Source: DATLED01 sp963750255 (GTDB lineage Bacteria > Actinomycetota > Acidimicrobiia > Acidimicrobiales > CADCTF01). Taken from it: a stretch of 64,000 nucleotides of DNA. This document shows, piece by piece, positions 36,797 to 45,539 of the stretch. Both the position numbers and the translations under genes were made by a program. The notes below the pieces were generated by a model. That model saw only the letters and a program-made list of their open reading frames with translations, ran no database searches and was not told where the DNA came from. Every line of letters starts with the position of its first letter. Within the stretch, counting starts at the first letter, position 1. Location of the stretch: the NCBI GenBank assembly GCA_963750255.1, contig CAVVPZ010000006.1, forward strand, positions 558,001 through 622,000, given 5' to 3'.

Positions 36797-38664
36797 CCGT
36801 ACGCGACGAGGCCCCCCGATGGACTCGGCAGGCCAGCGAGGTCGTGCAGGCCGCCTGCGTCGCAGGGGGCGAAGACGAGATTGCGGGCTATGGCGACGCC
36901 GGCGCCGACACCCAGGCATTGTTCGAAGTCTCCGTCGGTTGCGATCTGACGATGCAGGAGCGGGACGCCCGATGCGGCATCGATGGCCACGAGGAATCCT
37001 GCGTCGTTGATCGTGTAGAGGACGCCGTTGGCCAAGGAGAGAGGCTGGTATGCGAACAGATCCTCGAACGAGGCCGATACCCAACGCAGCTGTCCGTTCG
37101 CTCTTCCGAGTCCGAAGACGAGGTTCGGTGTGGCGCCGACGTAGATGTCATGGCTGCCGACGGCTGCTGTCGCTCCGTCCATCGCCGCACCGCCGGGTCC
37201 GACGACGAAGTTCCATGCCCCCGTCATCTGCGCCGCATCGACCGAGTGGTAGATGCCGGACTTCTGGAGTGCGCCGACGCGGAGTCGGCCGGACTCGTCG
37301 CTGTAGAGGTTGGGCGACCCTCCGAAATCGAAGTCCATCTCGAGACACTCGACCGAGGCCGACGTGTCGACGAACGTCGGCGGATGGACACCAGTGCCCC
37401 CGAAGGCGCCACAGGCCGGGTTGTGCGACTCACCGATGTACGCATCGAGGTTGGCGTGTTCGGTCGTCCCTGAGTAGGCGGCGACCACGGAGCCGAACGT
37501 GGTGCGTCGCGGGTTGGCGTCGATCTTCAGGAGCGCATCGTTGTAGGGGTGCTGGTGGGTATGCGCGTCGGAGTCGGCCGTCCCCGCGTAAAGGTGCTGT
37601 GTGCCCGGGTCGAAGGCGGCGGTCGACCAGATACCGGTCCCGCCGTATCCAGCGGCATATTCGGCTGGGGTCAAGGTGTACGCCTTCTTGACGGTCCGCC
37701 CGGTTCGGGCGTCGAGAAAGTACATCGGTACCTTTGCTCCGTCGCCCGCTCCACCGGCCAACGGGACGAAGAGCAGCTGCTTGCCACCGGCGTCGTAGGC
37801 CACGGGGCTTGCGTTGATGAACGTCCCGTTACCGGGATTGCCGTCGTCGAGTCGCGCGCTCGTCCACATGCGCTTGCCGGTGTGCGCGTCGAGGGCGACG
37901 GCGTAGCTGCCGGCTGGCACATAGGAGTCGCTCACCACCGGCATGGCAACGTCGCCACGAGTTCCCAAGCTGGGCGTGACGTAGATCATCCCGTTGGCCG
38001 CAGCGAGGCCGAGTACCGAGCCTTCGAGCCTCACGTGCCAGATCAACTCGCCGGTGTCGGCATCGAGGGCGATGACGTCGCCGCGGTCGCCCAGATAGCC
38101 CTGGCCGAGCGCGAGGTAGACGCATCCGTCGGCCACGATGGGAGTCGAGCGGGCGCCACCGGGTGCGCCGACTTCGACGCCGGAGAACGACCACTTCGGA
38201 CGTAGCCCCTTCGCTTCGTTCGGTCCTATCAGCCGCTCGGAGGACTGGTTCCTCGAGTTGTTGGCGCCGCCGTTGAGCGACGCCCAGTCACCGCCCCGAT
38301 GCGACGGCGCGGAGCACTGTTGCCGACCGTGGTCTTTTGACTCGTGTGTGTCGGAGGGTGTCTCGTCGTGGGATTCCTTCGCCGGATGGGCGGGCGACTT
38401 CGTCTTCCCGTCTGAGATCGAGGCAGACACGACCGGTGTGGCGACGCCGCCTCCGACCACCGTGAAGGCGGCGTCCAGAGCCGGAGTCGTCGGGGGTTGG
38501 GCGTGCCGCGGCGCTCCCGCCGGCGTTGCACCGATGGCGGACAACCCGATGGCCGCCGCCGCTGTTGCCATGAGCCCGAGAAGACGACCAACGCCACCTC
38601 GCCGCTCGCGTGTGCCAGTACTCGGCCGCGCTTGCGCGGACCCTTCTCCCCATGTTTCCGCCAT
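36793..38664 (-). CDS. exported PQQ-type beta-propeller protein
   Basis: A 623-residue protein with an N-terminal export signal (basic stretch, then GLMATAAAAIGLSAIGATPAGA). After a low-complexity linker come repeated WD/PQQ-like blades: GDVIALDADTGELIWHVRLEG, YAVALDAHTGKRMWTSARL, FGLGRANGQLRWVSASF and FLVAIDAASGVPLLHRQI. The arrangement fits an eight-bladed quinoprotein-like propeller. No catalytic dehydrogenase residues can be assigned by eye, so enzyme activity is uncertain. It is likely periplasmic or surface located. An inverted repeat spans its start codon. Confidence 0.85.
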   Translation of the reverse strand: MAETWGEGSAQARPSTGTRERRGGVGRLLGLMATAAAAIGLSAIGATPAGAPRHAQPPTTPALDAAFTVVGGGVATPVVSASISDGKTKSPAHPAKESHDETPSDTHESKDHGRQQCSAPSHRGGDWASLNGGANNSRNQSSERLIGPNEAKGLRPKWSFSGVEVGAPGGARSTPIVADGCVYLALGQGYLGDRGDVIALDADTGELIWHVRLEGSVLGLAAANGMIYVTPSLGTRGDVAMPVVSDSYVPAGSYAVALDAHTGKRMWTSARLDDGNPGNGTFINASPVAYDAGGKQLLFVPLAGGAGDGAKVPMYFLDARTGRTVKKAYTLTPAEYAAGYGGTGIWSTAAFDPGTQHLYAGTADSDAHTHQHPYNDALLKIDANPRRTTFGSVVAAYSGTTEHANLDAYIGESHNPACGAFGGTGVHPPTFVDTSASVECLEMDFDFGGSPNLYSDESGRLRVGALQKSGIYHSVDAAQMTGAWNFVVGPGGAAMDGATAAVGSHDIYVGATPNLVFGLGRANGQLRWVSASFEDLFAYQPLSLANGVLYTINDAGFLVAIDAASGVPLLHRQIATDGDFEQCLGVGAGVAIARNLVFAPCDAGGLHDLAGLPSPSGGLVAYG

Positions 38665-38672
38665 GCGGAAAC
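38654..38672. promoter_or_regulatory. inverted repeat centred on the PQQ-propeller start codon
   Basis: GTTTCCGC (38654-38661), CAT (the start codon on the minus strand) and GCGGAAAC (38665-38672) form a perfect 8-3-8 dyad. It could be an operator or a leader hairpin that controls translation. No ribosome binding site is visible beyond it. The 265 bp from here to the DGPF gene hold no convincing gene. Confidence 0.4.
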
Positions 38673-38930
38673 GCTACCGGATCATCATCGACTCAGGATC
38701 TCTTGGTGCGCGACCGTCGCCGACGCACCTCATCGTCGGCCCCGACGCGCTCGGTCGAATCGAAGGCGACATGTCGTGGTTTCGTTGCCACGACGCCTAC
38801 GGGAAGTCGGAGCAGTAGAAAGGGCCGCGAGGCGACTGAGGATTCTTTCGCCGAATGTGTCGAAATTGGGGAAGCCCGATCGTCGACCGATCGAGACCCG
38901 GACGCCCCGGTTCGAGCTGAGGAGAGTCAG

Positions 38931-39296
38931 ATGCCCCGTTTCATGGCCATCATCCTGGACAAGACCGAGGACGCCCAAGCCGAAGTGTCGCCCGAGGCGT
39001 GGCAGGCCGTGATGGACGACTACAACGCCTTCGGCGCCAAGGCTGGCGAAGCCGGCGTGATCGGCGGCGGCGAAGCGCTGCAGCCCCCGACAACCGCCGT
39101 CGCCATCAGTGTCGCAGGCAAGGGAGGCGCCATCACCCGTACCGAGGCCCCTTTCGCCGAGGCCAAGGAAGTCGTCGGCGGCTTCTATCTGCTCGACTGC
39201 GCCGACATCGACGAAGCAATCGAGTGGGCCAGTCAGATTCCCGGAGCCTGGCTGGCGCGGGTGGTCGTGCAGCCGTGCATCGACTTCACCGCCTGA
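38931..39296 (+). CDS. YCII-related DGPF-domain protein
   Basis: A 121-residue YCII/DGPF-type protein (FMAIILDKTEDAQAEVSPEAWQ; GGGEALQPPTTAVAIS; PFAEAKEVVGGFYLLDCADIDEAIEWA). The family name motif DGPF is replaced by APFAEAK, as in several members. It lies directly before an ECF42 sigma factor, its usual partner, and the sigma gene starts inside it. The ATG at 38931 follows GAGGAG. DGPF proteins have an unknown biochemical role but are thought to be targets or partners of the sigma factor. Confidence 0.92.
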   Translation: MPRFMAIILDKTEDAQAEVSPEAWQAVMDDYNAFGAKAGEAGVIGGGEALQPPTTAVAISVAGKGGAITRTEAPFAEAKEVVGGFYLLDCADIDEAIEWASQIPGAWLARVVVQPCIDFTA

Positions 39297-40519
39297 GCGA
39301 CGAGGAGATCGCGACGGCCTTCCGTTGCGAGTCCCCCGCCGTGGTGGCCACCCTCACCCGCGTCCTCGGCGACCTCACGGTTGCCGAGGACGCGGTGCAG
39401 GACGCCTTCGTCGCCGCCCTCGAGCGATGGCCCACGCTCGGCATTCCCGATCGGCCGGGAGCCTGGATCACCACCACGGCCCGCAATCGGGCGGTCGACC
39501 GCGCCCGTCGAGAATCGCGCCGCCACGAGAAGCATCTTGCTGCGCATCGCAGCCTGGCCGCCCTGGACGGCTGGGAGCAACCGGACTCGTCCGTCGTGCA
39601 GGACGATCTGCTCCGGCTCGTCTTCATCTGCTGCCACCCGGTCCTGCCAATCGAGTCCCGTGTGGCGCTGGCGCTCAAGGTGCTCTGCGGCTTCACCACC
39701 ACCGAGGTAGCCCGGCTCCTTGTGGCGTCGGAGACGGCCACTCTGCAGCGCATCACGCGAGCCAAACGAAAGTTGGGCGACGACTCGGTTCGGTTCGAGA
39801 CGCCACCGGCCCACGAGCTGTCCGACCGATTGCCTGCGGTGCTGGCCACCGTCCATTTGCTCTTCACCGAGGGTCACAACGCCACGTCGTCAGATCGTCA
39901 CGTCCGTCCCGAACTCTGTGCGGAGGCGCTCCGCCTCGGCGGCTTGCTCGCCGAGCTCATGCCTGACGAGCCGGAGGTGTTGGGCCTTCGAGCGCTGATG
40001 CTGCTCACCGACGCCCGGTCGGCAACGCGACTCGACGAGGCTGGCGAACTTGTGGTGTTGGCCGAACAGGACCGGTCACGGTGGGACGGCGCAGCGATCG
40101 CCGAGGGAGTCGCGCAGGTCGAAGCAGCTCTGCGACGGGGCTCGACAGGCCGGTACCAGTTGGAGGCGGCCATCGCCGCGTGTCACGCCATCGCTCCGAC
40201 CTACGCCGATACCGACTGGGCCGAGATCGCCGCGCTCTACGGCGTGCTCGAGCAAGTGTCGCCTTCGCCGATCGTCCGGATGAACCGGGCCGTTGCCTTG
40301 GCCGAAGCGTTCGACCCGAGGACCGGACTCGATCTGCTCGTCACCCTTGGGAACGAACTCGCCGATTACCACCTCCGCTGGGCTGTGGAAGCCGACCTCT
40401 GGCGCCGAGCCGGTGACGTCACCGCCGCGGCAACTGCCTACCGACGCGCCCTCGAGTGCGCCCCGAACCCGGTGGAGCGCCGATTCCTCGAGGGGAACCT
40501 TTCAGCACTCCGGAGCTGA
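39275..40519 (+). CDS. ECF sigma factor, ECF42 group with TPR-like C-terminus
   Basis: A sigma factor of about 415 residues with region 2 (LTRVLGDLTVAEDAVQDAFVAALERW) and region 4 (FICCHPVLPIESRVALALKVLCGFTTTEVARLLVASE). A long helical extension (from about residue 200) includes VHLLFTEGHNAT and EIAALYGVLEQVSPSPIVRMNRAVA, the DUF6596/TPR-like domain typical of ECF42. ECF42 proteins lack a standard anti-sigma factor and are co-encoded with DGPF proteins, as here. The start is uncertain: GTG at 39275 (22-bp overlap) and CTG at 39293 are both possible. Confidence 0.9.
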   Translation: MHRLHRLSDEEIATAFRCESPAVVATLTRVLGDLTVAEDAVQDAFVAALERWPTLGIPDRPGAWITTTARNRAVDRARRESRRHEKHLAAHRSLAALDGWEQPDSSVVQDDLLRLVFICCHPVLPIESRVALALKVLCGFTTTEVARLLVASETATLQRITRAKRKLGDDSVRFETPPAHELSDRLPAVLATVHLLFTEGHNATSSDRHVRPELCAEALRLGGLLAELMPDEPEVLGLRALMLLTDARSATRLDEAGELVVLAEQDRSRWDGAAIAEGVAQVEAALRRGSTGRYQLEAAIAACHAIAPTYADTDWAEIAALYGVLEQVSPSPIVRMNRAVALAEAFDPRTGLDLLVTLGNELADYHLRWAVEADLWRRAGDVTAAATAYRRALECAPNPVERRFLEGNLSALRS

Positions 40520-40526
40520 CGACGCG

Positions 40527-42152
40527 CTACGTCGGGGCCGCGAGTCCGTGGGCGAACGCGAAGGCGGAGACGGCGGTGCGGGAGTGGACGCCGAGCTTGG
40601 TGAAGATGTTGGAGAGGTGGCGGGCGACAGTCCGTTCGCTCAGGAAGAGGCGGTCGGCGATGTCGCGGTTCGTCGCTCCCGACGCCACCAGCCGGACGAC
40701 CTCGAGCTCTCTGGCCGTGAGCCCGGCGGGAAGGTCGGGTGAGGTCGTGAGGTTTCGGGTGGCTTGGGCGTCGACTGTGGCGCCGAGGCGATCGAAGATC
40801 TCCGCCGCGGCGGCCAGCGATCGAGTGGCCCCGTCCTCGTCTCCGCAACCACGACACGACTGGCCGAGAAGGAGACGGACAGTGGCGACCTCGTACGGCA
40901 CCTCGAGCAACTGCCAGTGCTGGAGCGCTTTCTGCAGGACCGAACACGCGCCGTCGGTTTCGCCGGTGGCCAGCAACAGGCGGCCCCGCACGGTGAGCGC
41001 GGCGGCGGCAAGTGCCGGGTTGGCGAAGTCGGTGGCGATCGACTCGAGTTCATCGGACGCCGACGCCGCATCTTCGACTCGGCCGGCGGCGATAGCGATC
41101 TGGGCGAAGGCCGACAGCAGCTTGCCTCGGGCCAGGCGATTCCACGACTGTTCCGACAACATGGCGGTGATGATCGACGTGGCCTCGTCGACGCGGCCCT
41201 GCGCCAGGCGGAGCAGCGCCAGGCCCGGCGGACGGTAACCACAGAGTTCCTCGGCCTTGGCAAACGCGGCCTCGGCGCCGTCGAAGTCGCCGAGCCGTCG
41301 CCGGATCTCCCCGATCTCTGCGTACCCGAGGGCCACGTTGCCGACGTGGAATCCGTCCAGAGCGTCACAGGCCCGCTGTGCCTCGCGCTGCGCCTCGTCC
41401 CAGTCGCCGCGGAGTTGCAGGAGCGACGCGTGGTGGACGCGACAGATGCCCGGCCACATGGCGAGGGGGTGCTTCGCCGACCATCGACTCGTCGCTTCTG
41501 TCCACTCGGCGGCCCGCCGCAGATCGCCAAGTTGCTCACAGGCGCTGATGAGACTGCAGTACACCTTGCCGGTCGTATAGGGCGTGAGGCGACCCTCGAC
41601 GACCAAGAGCATTGCCTCGTCGAGGTGTCCGAGGCCTTCGGTCGGATCACCGCCGTCGATCAAGATCCGACCGATGGTTTGCAGGGCTTGCGCTTCGAGG
41701 TCGACCGATCCGAGTTCGCGGGCCAAGGCGAGCGCGTCGTCGGCGCGGCGCTTGGCGCCGGCGAGGTCTCCGGTCCCATGGCTGACCTCCGCCTCGCGGA
41801 GGAGGAGAGCTCCGAACGCCGCCGAACGGGAGGCTGTGGCCAACGCCCGCCGGGCCCGTCGGAGCCATCCGCCACCGATGCTGGGCTTGGCCTTGATCAT
41901 GTGGTGCTCGTAGAGCCACACCGCGCACTCGCCGGCCCGCATTGATTCGCCCGCGGCCTCGAACCGGGCGAAGGCCTGCGATCTGGCCTCGATGCACTCG
42001 TCGAGGCGGCCGAGCCACCAGTTGGCTTCGGCCAGCACGTCGAGGCGGGTGGCCTCGGCCTCGTCGGTCCGCCCTTCGGTTGATCCGACGAGGTCGAGAG
42101 CCTCCGCCCACGCCCCTCGGGCGAGTGCAGCGCGAGCCAACTCGACCGTCAT
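40527..42152 (-). CDS. LuxR-type transcriptional regulator with TPR-like repeats
   Basis: An intact 541-residue protein. Helical repeats fill residues 1-460 (NWWLGRLDECIEARSQAFARFE, ALQTIGRILIDGG, TTGKVYCSLISACEQLGDLRRAAEWTE, GEIRRRLGDFDGAEAAFAKAEEL). A C-terminal LuxR HTH follows (LTARELEVVRLVASGATNRDIADRLFLSERTVARHLSNIFTKLGVHSRT). It has no ATPase domain, unlike LAL regulators. The paralogue at 25785-27421 matches along its whole length. The ATG at 42152 is chosen by alignment to that paralogue; a GTG at 42176 is possible. It lies downstream of a cupin gene on the same strand. Confidence 0.92.
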   Translation of the reverse strand: MTVELARAALARGAWAEALDLVGSTEGRTDEAEATRLDVLAEANWWLGRLDECIEARSQAFARFEAAGESMRAGECAVWLYEHHMIKAKPSIGGGWLRRARRALATASRSAAFGALLLREAEVSHGTGDLAGAKRRADDALALARELGSVDLEAQALQTIGRILIDGGDPTEGLGHLDEAMLLVVEGRLTPYTTGKVYCSLISACEQLGDLRRAAEWTEATSRWSAKHPLAMWPGICRVHHASLLQLRGDWDEAQREAQRACDALDGFHVGNVALGYAEIGEIRRRLGDFDGAEAAFAKAEELCGYRPPGLALLRLAQGRVDEATSIITAMLSEQSWNRLARGKLLSAFAQIAIAAGRVEDAASASDELESIATDFANPALAAAALTVRGRLLLATGETDGACSVLQKALQHWQLLEVPYEVATVRLLLGQSCRGCGDEDGATRSLAAAAEIFDRLGATVDAQATRNLTTSPDLPAGLTARELEVVRLVASGATNRDIADRLFLSERTVARHLSNIFTKLGVHSRTAVSAFAFAHGLAAPT

Positions 42153-42179
42153 GACCGGCACAGTACTGGCCGGCACTTT

Positions 42180-42545
42180 TCAGCCGGCGAGCGCTTTGGA
42201 CAGGTGGTCGAGCACCGGCATGATCTCTGCGGTCCGGCTGAACTCGAGGAAGACGACACCCTCGTCGGTCCAACCGGTGTGTCCGCCGGGCCAGTAGAAG
42301 ACGTCGCCGGCGCGGTTCGTCTCCTCGGTCCCGTCGGCGTAGCGGACGGTGATCGACCCCTCGAGCACCTGGCCCCAATGGGGGCACTGGCAGAGGTCGT
42401 TCGGCAAGCCCACGAACAGGGGGGTGAAGTCGGTGCCGGCGGGAAGGTCGATGTGTCGGGTGAGAACGTCCCCGCCTTCGAACGAGCGAGTTTCGATCTC
42501 GCCGAGTTGCATCTCGATGGCCATCTCTTCGACGTGGTAGCGCAC
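42180..42545 (-). CDS. cupin-fold protein
   Basis: A 121-residue cupin. Two motifs can be read: CPHWGQVLEGSITVRYADG and GDVFYWPGGHTGWTDEGVVFLEFS, covering the usual metal or ligand site. The GTG at 42545 is chosen because GGAGGA lies 7 bp upstream and the frame's further ATG codons lack any binding site. The role is unknown; it may act with the LuxR-type gene 27 bp downstream, which is on the same strand. Confidence 0.82.
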   Translation of the reverse strand: MRYHVEEMAIEMQLGEIETRSFEGGDVLTRHIDLPAGTDFTPLFVGLPNDLCQCPHWGQVLEGSITVRYADGTEETNRAGDVFYWPGGHTGWTDEGVVFLEFSRTAEIMPVLDHLSKALAG

Positions 42546-42707
42546 GTGCAGTTCCTCCAATGTCGACCGGGTCGATCCCGGGTCGTTGATGGCATCGTGC
42601 GCCGAGGGCAGGGGTCGGCGCATCGGCCGATTCGGCCAATCCGGGCGATGCCGGCGTTTGCCCGTGGGTAGTTCACGCCACCCCGCGGGAATCGGGCACA
42701 GTTGGGC

Positions 42708-43313
42708 ATGACCCCTTCTCCGAGCCAACCCTCCAGAACCGGGGCGGAGCAACTCGACGAGCTACTCCCGCTGCTGCGCACCCTCGTCGCCGACATCAGT
42801 GACGACGTCCTCGACCGGCCCACCCCGTGCGCGGCATTCACCGTGACAGGCGTCCTCGAGCACATGATCGGGGGAGCGACGGCGTTCGCCCCCGCCTTCC
42901 GTGGCCAGTCCTCGGGCGAGTCGGCCCCGACGGGCTCGATCCAGCAACGATTCCACCACGCCATGGCCGAACTCGGCGACGCCGTGCATGCCAAGGGTGC
43001 CGCCGACCGAACGATCAGTGCACCGTTCGGTGAGGTGCCTGGCGACTCGTTCGCCCGCTACGTCGCGTTCGATGGCGTGGTGCACGGGTGGGATCTCTCG
43101 ATGGCGGCCGGCCAGCCCTTCCAGCCCGACGACGCACTGGTCGCCGAGATCGACGCCTTCGTCCGGGGACTGCTCACCGACGCCATGCGCGACGGCGACA
43201 CGTTCGCCGAGGCGGTCGACCCGCCCGCCAACGCCAGCCCCCTCGAGCAACTTGTGGCCTTCAGCGGTCGCAACCCCCGTTTTGGGCAGGACGAGAGCGC
43301 GATCGCGCTCTGA
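42708..43313 (+). CDS. TIGR03086-family metal-binding protein (mycothiol-dependent DinB-like fold)
   Basis: A 201-residue protein. The family pattern is clear: PTPCAAFTVTGVLEHMIGGA (first His), RYVAFDGVVHGWDLSMAAGQ (His and Trp) and a C-terminal AFSGRNPRF. The fold is related to mycothiol maleylpyruvate isomerase N-termini, using three histidines for a divalent metal. Thiol transfer or detoxification is expected. The ATG at 42708 starts the family motif, though TTG at 42702 is in frame. Its 3' end is the left arm of a large inverted repeat. Confidence 0.9.
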   Translation: MTPSPSQPSRTGAEQLDELLPLLRTLVADISDDVLDRPTPCAAFTVTGVLEHMIGGATAFAPAFRGQSSGESAPTGSIQQRFHHAMAELGDAVHAKGAADRTISAPFGEVPGDSFARYVAFDGVVHGWDLSMAAGQPFQPDDALVAEIDAFVRGLLTDAMRDGDTFAEAVDPPANASPLEQLVAFSGRNPRFGQDESAIAL

Positions 43314-43331
43314 CGCTGCCCAAAACGGGGG
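43274..43331. terminator. nested inverted repeat between convergent genes
   Basis: CCCCCGTTTTGGGCAG (43274-43289) and CTGCCCAAAACGGGGG (43316-43331) are perfect 16-bp arms. The spacer contains a second perfect palindrome, GAGCGCGATCGCGCTC (43295-43310). It begins inside the TIGR03086 coding sequence and ends 10 bp before the katG stop, so it is likely a bidirectional terminator for both genes. Confidence 0.75.
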
Positions 43332-43340
43332 TGGGGAGGG

Positions 43341-45539
43341 TCAGTCGAGCTCGAAGCGGTCGAGCATCATGACTTTGTCCCAGGCGGCGACGAAATCGCG
43401 GACGAACTTCGTCTTCGAATCGGCGCTGCCGTAGACCTCGGAGATGGCCCGGAGCTGGGCGTGGGATCCGAAGACGAGGTCGGCCGCGGTGGCACGGCCC
43501 CGGGCTTCGCCCGTGACGCGGTCACGGCCCTCGTACACGTTCTCCGACGCCGTCGACGTCGTCCACTCGGTGCCGACATCGAGCAGCTTGACGAAGAAGT
43601 CGTTGGTGAGCACCCCGGTCTGGCCGTTGAACACGCCGAGGTCGGAGCCACCGGCATTGGCACCGAGGGAGCGCAGGCCGCCCACCAACACCGTCATCTC
43701 GGGCGCGGTGAGGGTGAGGAAGTTGGCCCGCTCGAGCAACCCGTGCTCGAGCGGCATCTTCTCGCCGGGACGCACGTAGTTGCGGAAGCCGTCGACGGTG
43801 GGCTCGAGGACCGAGAACGACTCGACGTCGGTCTGGTCTTGGGAAGCGTCGGTGCGCCCCGGTGTGAACGGCACGACGACTTCCGCCCCGGCGGCCTTCG
43901 CTGCTTGCTCCACGGCGGCGCACCCTCCGAGCACGATGACGTCAGCCAACGAGACTCGCTTGTTGCCCGACTGGGCGTCGTTGAACGACTTCTGCACGGC
44001 TTCGAGCGCTCGTAGGGCCGTGGCCAATTCGGCGGGTTCGTTGACGTCCCAGTCCTTCTGCGGAGCGAGACGGATACGAGCCCCGTTGGCCCCGCCCCGC
44101 TTGTCGGTGCCACGGAAGCTGGCGGCCGACGCCCACGCGGTGGCGACGAGGCGCGACGTGGACAGGCCCGCAGCGACGATCTGCTCCTTGAGGGCGGCGA
44201 TGTCGCTGTCGTCGACGAGGTCGTGGTCGACGGCGGGAACCGGGTCTTGCCAGAGCTGCGGCTCAGCCGGTACGAGATCGCCGACGTAGCGCGAGATCGG
44301 ACCCATGTCGCGATGGGTGAGCTTGAACCAAGCCTTGGCGAACGCATCGGCCAGCTGGTCGGGGTTTTCGTAGAAGCGGCGGGAGATCGCTTCGTAGGCC
44401 GGATCGGTCCGGAGGGCGATGTCGGTGGTCGCCATCATCGGGGCGTGGCGCCGGGACGGGTCGTGTGCGTCGGGAACGGTGTCCTTGGCTTCGGGGTTGG
44501 ACGGCGTCCACTGCTTGGCGCCGGCCGGGCTCGTCGTGAGCTCCCACTCGTAGCCGAACAAGTTCTCGAGGTAGCCGTTGTCCCACACGATCGGGTTGTT
44601 GGTCCAGGCGCCTTCGAGGCCGCTGGTGACGGTGTCGACGCCCTTGCCGGTGCCGCCGCTGTTGATCCAGCCGAGGCCCTGGTGGTTGACGGGGCAGCCT
44701 TCGGGCTCCGGCCCCACGTACTCGGCACTCATTGCGCCGTGGCACTTGCCAAAGGTGTGGCCACCGACGATCAACGCAACCGTCTCTTCGTCGTTCATGG
44801 CCATGCGGCGGAACGTCTCTCGGATGTCGCGGGCTGAGGCCATCGGATCGGGGTTGCCGTTGGGGCCTTCAGGATTGACGTAGATCAAACCCATCTGGAC
44901 GGCGCCGAGCGGACCGGACAGGTCACGTTCGCCGCTGTAGCGCTCGTCGCCGAGCCAGGTGTCTTCCGGCCCCCAGAAGATCTCCTCGGGTTCCCAAGTG
45001 TCGGCACGGCCACCGCCGAATCCGAAGGTGGCGAAGCCCATGGACTCGAGGGCGCAGTTGCCGGCGAGGACCATGAGATCGGCCCACGAGAGCTTGCGTC
45101 CGTACTTCGACTTCACGGGCCAGAGCAGCCGGCGGGCCTTGTCGAGGTTGGCGTTGTCGGGCCAGCTGTTGAGGGGAGCGAACCGTTGTGAGCCACTGCC
45201 GGCACCGCCCCGACCATCGGCAATGCGATACGTACCAGCGCTGTGCCACGCCATGCGGATGAAGAGTGGGCCGTAGTGGCCGTAGTCGGCGGGCCACCAG
45301 TCCTGCGAGGTCGTCATGACCGCTTCGATGTCCCGCTTGACCTCGGCGAGGTCGAGGGTGGCGAACTCCTCGGCGTAATCGAAGTCGTCATCCATCGGAT
45401 TGGCGACGGGGGAGTGCTTGTGCAGCACTTGAAGGTCGAGCTGGTCAGGCCACCAATCCCGGTTGGTGCGGGGACGGTGGGCCACCGGCTCGGGAGCTGA
45501 AATGACTGGGTTTTCGCTTTCGCTGGCGTTGTCAGACAC
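43341..45539 (-). CDS. katG: catalase-peroxidase KatG
   Basis: A 732-residue bifunctional catalase-peroxidase. The distal site Arg-Trp-His is in FIRMAWHSAGTYR, the heme-ligand region in LIVGGHTFGKCHG, and the Tyr of the Met-Tyr-Trp adduct in MGLIYVNPEGPNG. The whole length of the two-domain family is kept, including the C-terminal repeat with LADVIVLGGCAAVEQAA. It removes hydrogen peroxide in the cytoplasm. The GTG start overlaps the furA stop by 8 bp, so the two form an operon under the control of FurA. Confidence 0.96.
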   Translation of the reverse strand: MSDNASESENPVISAPEPVAHRPRTNRDWWPDQLDLQVLHKHSPVANPMDDDFDYAEEFATLDLAEVKRDIEAVMTTSQDWWPADYGHYGPLFIRMAWHSAGTYRIADGRGGAGSGSQRFAPLNSWPDNANLDKARRLLWPVKSKYGRKLSWADLMVLAGNCALESMGFATFGFGGGRADTWEPEEIFWGPEDTWLGDERYSGERDLSGPLGAVQMGLIYVNPEGPNGNPDPMASARDIRETFRRMAMNDEETVALIVGGHTFGKCHGAMSAEYVGPEPEGCPVNHQGLGWINSGGTGKGVDTVTSGLEGAWTNNPIVWDNGYLENLFGYEWELTTSPAGAKQWTPSNPEAKDTVPDAHDPSRRHAPMMATTDIALRTDPAYEAISRRFYENPDQLADAFAKAWFKLTHRDMGPISRYVGDLVPAEPQLWQDPVPAVDHDLVDDSDIAALKEQIVAAGLSTSRLVATAWASAASFRGTDKRGGANGARIRLAPQKDWDVNEPAELATALRALEAVQKSFNDAQSGNKRVSLADVIVLGGCAAVEQAAKAAGAEVVVPFTPGRTDASQDQTDVESFSVLEPTVDGFRNYVRPGEKMPLEHGLLERANFLTLTAPEMTVLVGGLRSLGANAGGSDLGVFNGQTGVLTNDFFVKLLDVGTEWTTSTASENVYEGRDRVTGEARGRATAADLVFGSHAQLRAISEVYGSADSKTKFVRDFVAAWDKVMMLDRFELD

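Noticed and set aside
36797..37473. C-terminal extension of the PAS protein to 679 residues
   Set aside because: After an extra base near 36721 the native frame ends at 36796; the extension is antisense to the PQQ-propeller gene.
38663..38818. Small plus-strand frame (51 residues) upstream of the DGPF gene
   Set aside because: It begins within the dyad at the PQQ start codon, has no binding site and no similarity that I recognise.
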